From Bacillota bacterium (GTDB lineage Bacteria; Bacillota; Clostridia; Christensenellales; SZUA-584), in the NCBI GenBank assembly GCA_023406895.1, contig JAEXTV010000021.1, positions 62,001 to 126,000 of the forward strand: 64,000 nt of DNA, given 5' to 3'. The notes beneath the pieces were generated by a model. It ran no database searches. It saw nothing but the letters and a program-made list of their open reading frames with translations, and was not told the origin of the DNA. The position numbers and the translations under genes were made by a program. Shown here in pieces: positions 58,412-64,000 of the stretch (position 1 is the stretch's first letter; each line of letters begins with the position of its first letter).

Positions 58412-58831
58412 ATGAAGACATATACGGCCAACACGGCGCAAGAGACATACGAAATCGGTGAAAAAATGGGGCGGTCGGCAAAGCAGGGCGATGTGATCGC
58501 GCTGTACGGCGGGCTGGGAGCCGGAAAAACGGTATTTGCCAAAGGGTATGCCAGCGGGCTGGGTGTCTGCGAAGACGTAATGAGCCCGACGTTTACGCTG
58601 CTGAGGCAATACAAAGGTCGGGTCACACTGTGTCATTTCGACCTTTACCGCATTGAAGACGAGCAGGAGCTTGAACATATCGGTTTTTACGATTTCCTTG
58701 GTGCAGAAAATGTATGCGTGATCGAATGGCCGGAGAACGTTTCGGAATTAGATGCCAATATCGTTGTCCGAATTGAAGGCTCAGGAAGCGAGCCGCGTTA
58801 TATAGAGATAGAAGAAAAGAGGGCGCAATGA
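58412..58831 (+). CDS. tsaE: tRNA threonylcarbamoyladenosine biosynthesis ATPase TsaE
   Basis: ATPase that drives the TsaBDE cycle for t6A37 in tRNA. 139 residues from ATG 58412 (MKTYTANTAQETYEIG); Walker A GGLGAGKTVFAKGYASGLG, the switch SPTFTLLRQY, and HFDLYRIEDEQELEHIGFYD are diagnostic. Longer in-frame starts reach back into the palindromic repeat and are not credible. Overlaps tsaB by four bases. Confidence 0.94.
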   Translation: MKTYTANTAQETYEIGEKMGRSAKQGDVIALYGGLGAGKTVFAKGYASGLGVCEDVMSPTFTLLRQYKGRVTLCHFDLYRIEDEQELEHIGFYDFLGAENVCVIEWPENVSELDANIVVRIEGSGSEPRYIEIEEKRAQ

Positions 58832-59508
58832 TCATACTTGCGGCTGATACGTCGGGCGGCGTTTGCTCGGCGGCTGTTTTGCAAAATCAAAAAATACTAT
58901 CCGAAGCCTATATGAACAATAAGAAGACCCATTCGGAAACGATCGGTCCGATGATAGATTTTTGTCTGTCATGTGCGGATATCGATATCAAAGACGTGGA
59001 TTTGTTTGCATGCGCGGCAGGCCCCGGTTCTTTCACCGGCTTGCGTATCGGTATCGGCATGATGAAGGCGTTTGCACACGCGTCTAAAAAGCCTGCAATC
59101 GGCGTCAACACGCTGGACGCGCTTGCGCAGAACGCGTCGGGAACCGACGCGACGGTTTGCGCCGTGATTGATGCCCGGCGCGGGGAAGTGTATACGGCAT
59201 CGTACCGGAACGGCGAAAGAATCACAGATTACCGCGCGGTGCTTTTCGACAGTGTGCTGGAGGAGCTCAAAGGGCAGCCTGCTTTGTTCGTGGGAGACGC
59301 CGCCGTGCTGCACAGAGAAAAGATATTGAGCGCGGACGCAGCTTTCCGCATTGCGCACGAAGGCATTGTGCTGCAGCGTGCCGGCTCGGTGGGGCTCGCC
59401 GCATACGCCTCATTTCAAGCAGGTATCTCTCAGGACGCATATACACTGGAGCCGTTTTACCTTCGTGAGACACAGGCCGAGCGCGTACGCGCGGAAAAAA
59501 GCCAATGA
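58828..59508 (+). CDS. tsaB: tRNA threonylcarbamoyladenosine biosynthesis protein TsaB
   Basis: Non-catalytic ASKHA-fold partner of TsaD. 226 residues; LAADTSGGVCSAAVLQ at the N terminus, THSETIGPMIDFCL, and AAGPGSFTGLRIGIGMMKAFAHA (conserved GPGSFTGLR). Overlaps tsaE and rimI by four bases each. tsaD, which often follows rimI, is not in the downstream sequence. Confidence 0.95.
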   Translation: MIILAADTSGGVCSAAVLQNQKILSEAYMNNKKTHSETIGPMIDFCLSCADIDIKDVDLFACAAGPGSFTGLRIGIGMMKAFAHASKKPAIGVNTLDALAQNASGTDATVCAVIDARRGEVYTASYRNGERITDYRAVLFDSVLEELKGQPALFVGDAAVLHREKILSADAAFRIAHEGIVLQRAGSVGLAAYASFQAGISQDAYTLEPFYLRETQAERVRAEKSQ

Positions 59509-59942
59509 ATGTGATTTTAAGGCGGGCGGCAGCGGGCGATATCGGCGATATTTATAAGGTTGAGACAGCATGCTTTAAACAGCCATGGTCTTTGGAATCT
59601 ATTTATACGGATATTTTGGAGAACGATTTATCCCATTATATCGTCGCGGAAGCGGACGGCGTTATTGCCGGTTACTGCGGTGTCCATAGCATCTTTGACG
59701 AGGGGCATATTACAAATGTCGCGGTATTGCCGGAGTACAGAAAGCGCGGAATCGGCAGGGAATTGCTTGAGACGATGATGACGCAAACCGGCCTTGATTA
59801 TTACACACTTGAAGTTCGTGAATCCAACGAAGCAGCCATCCGGCTGTATCAGAGCATGGGCTTCAAAACGTTCGGCAAGCGGCCCAAATACTATGGAGAC
59901 GAAGACGCGTTGATCATGTGGAAAGGAAAAACGCGTCTATGA
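59505..59942 (+). CDS. rimI: Ribosomal protein alanine N-acetyltransferase RimI
   Basis: GNAT enzyme that acetylates the N-terminal alanine of S18 and related proteins. 145 residues; CFKQPWSLESI near the N terminus, acetyl-CoA motif NVAVLPEYRKRGIGRELLE, and EVRESNEAAIRLYQSMGFKTFGKRPKYYGD at the end (key residues N-x-AI-x-LY-x5-F). Standard companion of tsaB in Firmicutes. Confidence 0.93.
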   Translation: MNVILRRAAAGDIGDIYKVETACFKQPWSLESIYTDILENDLSHYIVAEADGVIAGYCGVHSIFDEGHITNVAVLPEYRKRGIGRELLETMMTQTGLDYYTLEVRESNEAAIRLYQSMGFKTFGKRPKYYGDEDALIMWKGKTRL

Positions 59943-60099
59943 GTCAACGCTGAAACGTTCTGCTCATCGCACTTGCGTCAGATTTAGAATTATGCCGTTT
60001 CACTGTCATCAAAACAGCCCTGTCATTTTCCGATTGTGCCTCATGCAGATTAAGAAAACGTCTTGTCGATCCGCCATTTCTCAATTAATGATTGTTGAC
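59943..60099. other. Intergenic stretch with no recognised features
   Basis: No reading frame with a ribosome-binding site and no convincing hairpin was found in this AT-richer stretch after rimI. Confidence 0.5.
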
Positions 60100-60128
60100 T
60101 TGATACTTCGTCATGCAGAATGTATAAT
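60100..60128 (+). promoter_or_regulatory. Strong sigma-A promoter in front of a 250-base untranslated stretch
   Basis: TTGATA, 17 bases, TATAAT. It is far (about 260 bases) from the next clear gene at 60391, so the transcript has a long leader or encodes a small RNA or peptide. Confidence 0.7.
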
Positions 60129-60264
60129 CGGAACTGTTAACAATTAAATAGTAATAATACAAGGCATCAGAAATAGAAAAATGTATGCTTAATCACAGAG
60201 CAGATGATGAAAGTGAGCGCTGTGTGAAGCGAATTGAGTGAGTTTAAATGACGAGGCTTGTTTT

Positions 60265-60357
60265 ATGAGCGAAACACTGGCTGATGCTGCTTCAACTAAA
60301 GAGCATTTGTTCATTACTAAACAGAATAAAATACATATGAGAGCTCAAAGAAAATAA
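60265..60357 (+). other. Candidate 30-codon reading frame in the leader (doubtful)
   Basis: ATG 60265 has GAGG 8 bases upstream and encodes MSETLADAASTKEHLF... ending RAQRK. It ends 33 bases before the hydrolase start. No family recognised and the length is too short to judge by itself. Confidence 0.3.
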
Positions 60358-60390
60358 TATAATATTAAAATAATAAAAAATAGTTGGGTT

Positions 60391-61161
60391 ATGATTATAG
60401 AAATTAACGGTATTAAAATAAATTACGAGCAGCATGGGCAGGGGGCCGATGTGCTTGTGCTCCACGGCTGGGGCGCGAGCATACAGACGATGCGCCCTGT
60501 TATTGATGCACTCACAAGCCGGTACCGCGTGACAGCGCTGGATTTTCCGGGCTTCGGCGGCAGCGACGCACCGCCCGATACGTACGGGGTTCAGGAGTAT
60601 ACCGACCTGACCTACCGGTTTATGCAGGAAGCCGGCATAGAAAAAGCGCACATCATCTGCCATTCGTTCGGCGGCCGCGTCACTATCATACTCGCGGCGC
60701 AGCATCCCGAGGCTGTGGACAAAATCGTATTCACAGATGCCGCGGGACTTCGCAAACGCCGCACATTCCAGCAAACAATAAAGGTCTATTCGTTTAAAAC
60801 GGCCAAACGCATAAGCAAAGGCCGCATCATGAAACATGTTCTCAAAGCGCTGGGCATCGATGTTGACGAGCGGGTTAAAAACGCAGGCTCCGCCGACTAC
60901 CGCGCCCTGAATGATCACATGAGAAAAGTGTTCGTGCGCGTCGTCAATCAGGATCTGATCGGTTACCTGCCGCAGATCAAAAGCCCGTCTCTGCTGATTT
61001 GGGGCGAAAACGATATGGATACGCCGCTTGAATTCGGAAAGACGATGGAGAAAATGATACCCGATGCCGGCCTCGTGGTGTTTGAGGGAGCGGGTCATTA
61101 TTCTTTTCTGGATTGCTTTAGCCGGTATATCGGCATTGTCACCACATTTTTCGGAGGATAA
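60391..61161 (+). CDS. Alpha/beta hydrolase
   Basis: 256-residue alpha/beta-fold hydrolase. Oxyanion-side HGWGASIQTM, nucleophile elbow CHSFGGRV (GxSxG form with Ser), acid in WGENDMDTPLEFG and catalytic His in EGAGHYSFLDC are all present, so it should be active. No signal peptide; cytoplasmic. Substrate cannot be told. The ribosome-binding site is weak (TTGGG). It precedes a membrane MurF-type ligase by three bases and ddl, so it may be part of an envelope-related unit. Confidence 0.88.
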   Translation: MIIEINGIKINYEQHGQGADVLVLHGWGASIQTMRPVIDALTSRYRVTALDFPGFGGSDAPPDTYGVQEYTDLTYRFMQEAGIEKAHIICHSFGGRVTIILAAQHPEAVDKIVFTDAAGLRKRRTFQQTIKVYSFKTAKRISKGRIMKHVLKALGIDVDERVKNAGSADYRALNDHMRKVFVRVVNQDLIGYLPQIKSPSLLIWGENDMDTPLEFGKTMEKMIPDAGLVVFEGAGHYSFLDCFSRYIGIVTTFFGG

Positions 61162-61164
61162 CGG

Positions 61165-62781
61165 ATGACGCTTTATGTTCTTATTGCAATTTATGCGCTG
61201 GGTGCGGCCGCCATGGTTTATGCCTCGGCAGGGCTCGTGCATATGCTGCAGTTGGAAGGGTACAAGAACAAAAATTTAATACACTGGCTCAGTGAAAACA
61301 AGGCGAAGATATATAAAGTGCCGCTTGTTGTTTCTGTATTGGCCATTATGCTTACGGTGACGGCAAACGCTGTTTTCCCGTCTATCAGCCTTTATATCTT
61401 CTTGTTTCTGGCCGTTGTTTATCTGCTGCTCATTGCGGCTTACGCCAAAAAAATTCGTGTGGAAAAAGCAAAGAAACCGCTTGTATACACAAGCCGCGTG
61501 AAAAGGCTGTTTGCTTTTCTGTCGGTTGTTTATTTGCTGATTAGCACGGTGCTGCTGCTGCTTGACCGGCTGGTGCTCAGTGAAACAGCGGCTGCGTATC
61601 TGTCGTTCTTTGCGATGTTCTCTCTGATCGGTTTCGGCGTTCTGTGCGCCAACCTGCTTGCAAGCCCGGTGGAAAAATCGGTGCAGCGCTGGTATTTTAA
61701 CGACGCGAAAAAGAAGCTGGCACAGCGGGACGATTTGATTCGCATCGGCATCACCGGCAGCTATGGCAAAACGAGCTGCAAGTTCATACTCGGTACGATT
61801 TTATCTGAAAAGTATAACGTGCTCGTGCCGCCTTCGAGCTTCAACACACCGATGGGGCTCACGCGCGTCGTCAGAGAGCAGATGAAGCCGTCTCATGAGG
61901 TTTTTATCGCGGAAATGGGCGCGCGGCATCAAGGCGATATCAAGGAGCTCTGCGAGCTTGTTCATCCGACATACGGCTTAATCACATCGGTGGGGCCGCA
62001 GCATCTGGAAACGTTCGGCAGCATTGAGACGATTGCGAAAACGAAATACGAACTAATCGAAAGCCTGCCGCAAAACGGCTGCGCTTTCTTCCCGGGAGAC
62101 AACGACATCTGCCGCGGGTTGTATGAAAAGACCGCGATAGAAAAGAAACTCTTTTCCGTCGATGATACGGGTGACTCGGATGTCCGCGCAGAGAACATCA
62201 AAACAGGCAGCTTCGGCAGCCGGTTCGAGCTGGTTCTAAGCGGCGAACGCGTGATATGCGAAACCAAACTGCTCGGCAAACACAACATATCAAACATCAT
62301 CGGCTGTGCGGCAGTGGCGCACAAACTCGGGCTGAGCACAGCGCAGATACGCCTCGGCATACGAAAGATTCAGCCCGTGGAGCACCGGCTGCAAATGCTG
62401 CCGACAGCCAACGGCATCACCGTGATTGATGACGCGTTCAACGCAAACCCATCCGGCGTACGCGCCGCGATGGAGGTGCTGCGCGGGTTCAGCGGACGCA
62501 AGGTGGTGGTGACGCCCGGCATGGTAGAGCTGGGGGACCGTGAGGAGGAAGAAAACCGCGCATTTGGCCGCGTGATGGCATCTGCCGCCGATCTGGTGAT
62601 GCTGATCGGCCCGAAGCATACGCGCCCGATTTACGAAGGCTTGCTGGAAGGTGGCTTTCGCAAAGAAAACATACAGGTTTACAGATCGCTTGATGATGCA
62701 GCCAAGGTTTTGTGGACACAGGTGAATCCCGGCGACGTTGTGATATTCGAAAACGATCTGCCCGATAATTATAACGAGTAA
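61165..62781 (+). CDS. MurF-type UDP-N-acetylmuramoyl-tripeptide-D-alanyl-D-alanine ligase with an N-terminal membrane domain
   Basis: 538 residues in two parts. Residues 1-165 contain about five membrane segments (LYVLIAIYALGAAAMVYAS, VPLVVSVLAIMLTVTANAVF, ISLYIFLFLAVVYLLLIAA, FAFLSVVYLLISTVLLLL, AYLSFFAMFSLIGFGVLC), absent from ordinary MurF. From about 190 on it is a Mur ligase: ATP loop GITGSYGKTSCK, IAEMGARHQGDIKELC, GKHNISNIIGCAAVA, and VIDDAFNANPSGVRAAMEVL. That motif set is MurF-like. RBS GGAGG. ddl, whose product is the substrate of MurF, follows after 14 bases. Whether it is the main MurF of the cell is not decided here. Confidence 0.85.
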   Translation: MTLYVLIAIYALGAAAMVYASAGLVHMLQLEGYKNKNLIHWLSENKAKIYKVPLVVSVLAIMLTVTANAVFPSISLYIFLFLAVVYLLLIAAYAKKIRVEKAKKPLVYTSRVKRLFAFLSVVYLLISTVLLLLDRLVLSETAAAYLSFFAMFSLIGFGVLCANLLASPVEKSVQRWYFNDAKKKLAQRDDLIRIGITGSYGKTSCKFILGTILSEKYNVLVPPSSFNTPMGLTRVVREQMKPSHEVFIAEMGARHQGDIKELCELVHPTYGLITSVGPQHLETFGSIETIAKTKYELIESLPQNGCAFFPGDNDICRGLYEKTAIEKKLFSVDDTGDSDVRAENIKTGSFGSRFELVLSGERVICETKLLGKHNISNIIGCAAVAHKLGLSTAQIRLGIRKIQPVEHRLQMLPTANGITVIDDAFNANPSGVRAAMEVLRGFSGRKVVVTPGMVELGDREEEENRAFGRVMASAADLVMLIGPKHTRPIYEGLLEGGFRKENIQVYRSLDDAAKVLWTQVNPGDVVIFENDLPDNYNE

Positions 62782-62795
62782 GGAAGGATATGACG

Positions 62796-63953
62796 ATGAA
62801 AAAGAACCTTGCGGTGACTTTCGGCGGAAGGACGGTTGAGCATGATATCAGCATTATCACGGCTAATCAGCTGATGAACAGCGCGGACAAAAGCAAATAC
62901 AACATAATCCCCATTTATATAGACCGTGACGGCAAATGGTATACGGGAGAAAAGCTGCTAGATATGGCAGTGTTCAAAAAGTTTGATCCGAATCAAAAAG
63001 GCGTGAAACGTGTGTTCCTTTCGGCATCGGCCGATGCGACGCTCTATGAATACGGGAGGAAGCAAAAGCCCGTTTGCCAAATCGACGTGGCCATTCCCGC
63101 CATGCACGGCCTGCATGGCGAAGACGGCACCATGCAGGGACTGTTCGAACTCTCTGATATTCCTTATTCCAGCGCCGGTGTCACAGGTTCAGCCGTATGT
63201 ATGGATAAAATAGTGATGAAAGCGGCGTTTATCGGCTTTGGCTTTCCCGTTCTTGATTCTCTGTTTTTTGAGCGGGACGAATTCTATGCGGACAGCGACG
63301 CAGCCGCTCAAAGAGTTGAAGATAAGCTCGGTTATCCCGTATTTATTAAACCCGCCAACTTAGGGTCCAGCATTGGCGTGAACCGCGCGGATAATAAAGA
63401 TACGTTTGTATACGCCATGGAGGTGGCCGCCAAATACGACAGGCGCATACTCGTGGAAAAAGCCGTCACGGACATTAAAGAAGTTAACTGCTCTGTGATG
63501 GGCTGGACGACAGACGCGAAAGCGAGCGTGATTGAGCAGCCCGTGACGTCCAGCCGTTTTCTTGGATTTGAAGAAAAATACATGAGCGGCGGTAAATCCA
63601 AAGGCATGAAATCGCTGGGACGCAAAATTCCCGCCGACATCTCCGAGGCGATGGCGGAGCGTGTGCGTCAGCTGTCGCTTGATATATTTAAATCACTCGA
63701 TTTAAAAGGCGTGGTAAGAATCGACTATATCATTGATCAATCCACAGACACGCTCTATGTCAATGAAGTCAATACCATCCCGGGATCCTTCGCTTTTTAT
63801 CTCTGGGAACCGGCGGAAGTGCCGTTTGGTGCGCTGGTTGATAATCTGGTGGCGATCGCCGAGCATCAGATGAGAGAGAAGAAAAAGGCTGAGTTTGCAT
63901 TCGACTCCAATGTTCTGCAAAAAGTGGCGAATGGGTTTAAAATAGGAAAATAA
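62796..63953 (+). CDS. ddl: D-alanine-D-alanine ligase
   Basis: Joins two D-alanines for the peptidoglycan stem. 385 residues from ATG 62796 (MKKNLAVTFGGRTVEHDIS); AAGGAAGG is 8 bases upstream, while ATG 62790 would be only 2 bases away. MHGLHGEDGTMQGLFEL, GYPVFIKPANLGSSIGV (ATP grasp), the loop EEKYMSGG with a Tyr as in D-Ala-specific rather than D-Lac ligases (inference), and VNEVNTIPGSF at the metal site. The gene ends 47 bases before the window edge. Confidence 0.94.
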   Translation: MKKNLAVTFGGRTVEHDISIITANQLMNSADKSKYNIIPIYIDRDGKWYTGEKLLDMAVFKKFDPNQKGVKRVFLSASADATLYEYGRKQKPVCQIDVAIPAMHGLHGEDGTMQGLFELSDIPYSSAGVTGSAVCMDKIVMKAAFIGFGFPVLDSLFFERDEFYADSDAAAQRVEDKLGYPVFIKPANLGSSIGVNRADNKDTFVYAMEVAAKYDRRILVEKAVTDIKEVNCSVMGWTTDAKASVIEQPVTSSRFLGFEEKYMSGGKSKGMKSLGRKIPADISEAMAERVRQLSLDIFKSLDLKGVVRIDYIIDQSTDTLYVNEVNTIPGSFAFYLWEPAEVPFGALVDNLVAIAEHQMREKKKAEFAFDSNVLQKVANGFKIGK

Positions 63954-64000
63954 TCTGTTTGCAATTGCCTGGGTATATATATATACTATGCATATATAAA

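Noticed and set aside
60292..61242. A 316-codon minus-strand frame antisense to the alpha/beta hydrolase.
   Set aside because: It mirrors a clear hydrolase gene with all catalytic motifs; the antisense product is rich in His and Arg as usual for shadow frames.
1..64000. Search for CRISPR arrays, insertion sequences, prophage genes and toxin-antitoxin pairs.
   Set aside because: No regularly spaced repeats, transposase, integrase, phage structural genes or recognisable toxin-antitoxin pairs were seen.

Overview
This window looks like a chromosomal segment of a spore-forming member of the Clostridia (Firmicutes) with intermediate GC content, roughly half by eye. The evidence is the gene content and order: the spoIIAA-spoIIAB-sigF operon followed by spoVAC-AD-AE, a 21-codon spoVM between thiN and rpmB, two alpha/beta-type small acid-soluble spore proteins, a YunB-like spore protein, a BofC-like protein and RemA. 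The genus cannot be named from the sequence alone. Nearly all genes lie on the + strand; the main exceptions are rpmB, a GNAT acetyltransferase, the sporulation operon at 45.9-49.6 kb and one large penicillin-binding protein.

Layout. 0-7.6 kb: heat-shock and rRNA/tRNA-modification block hrcA(partial)-grpE-dnaK-dnaJ-prmA-rsmE-mtaB plus a HIT protein, in the order known from Bacillus. 7.8-13 kb: galU, adenosylhomocysteinase, an MtaD-type deaminase and an unrecognised lipoprotein. 13-16.2 kb: gatCAB. 16.3-35.5 kb: a long block in the same order as the Bacillus subtilis yloC-to-recG region (yicC-remA-gmk-rpoZ-coaBC-priA-def-def-fmt-rsmB-rlmN-prpC-prkC-rsgA-rpe-thiN-spoVM, rpmB on the other strand, yloU-yloV-recG), with def duplicated in tandem. 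35.5-36 kb: two SASP genes. 36.3-42.8 kb: a histidine operon hisZGDBHAF-IE without hisC or a histidinol-phosphatase. 43-43.6 kb: five tRNA genes (Val, Asp, Gly, Cys, Leu), followed by an eroded AT-richer stretch with a LysM gene remnant and a GNAT gene. 44.7 kb: DegV. 45.9-49.6 kb: spoIIA/spoVA cluster, with two tiny genes between sigF and spoVAC. 49.7-55.1 kb: two class A penicillin-binding proteins facing each other. 55.2-58.1 kb: yunB, yebC, a BofC-like gene and an FMN-riboswitch-controlled ribU. 58.4-59.9 kb: tsaE-tsaB-rimI. 60.4-64 kb: alpha/beta hydrolase, a membrane-embedded MurF-type ligase and ddl.

How the parts work together. Several modules meet on cell-envelope growth and sporulation: PrkC/PrpC signalling through PASTA repeats, two bifunctional peptidoglycan polymerases, MurF-like ligase and Ddl for the D-Ala-D-Ala end of the peptidoglycan stem, and the forespore sigma factor with its anti-sigma and anti-anti-sigma partners and the dipicolinate-channel genes it precedes. 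Others serve protein-synthesis quality: GatCAB, tandem deformylases with formyltransferase, t6A biosynthesis and several RNA methyltransferases. YloV (FakA-like) and DegV (FakB-like) could act together in fatty-acid phosphorylation although their genes are 11 kb apart.

Most of the window is ordinary, well-conserved core genome; I did not see a phage, CRISPR array, insertion sequence or defence island. The parts that are least explained are tiny genes (30708-30872, 47860-47979, 47720-47827), several perfect inverted repeats in promoter or convergent intergenic regions (16274-16311, 30976-31023, 44601-44612), a terminator whose 3' arm doubles as a ribosome-binding site (56744-56788), a MITE-like palindromic repeat (58197-58303) and a promoter-led non-coding stretch (60100-60390).
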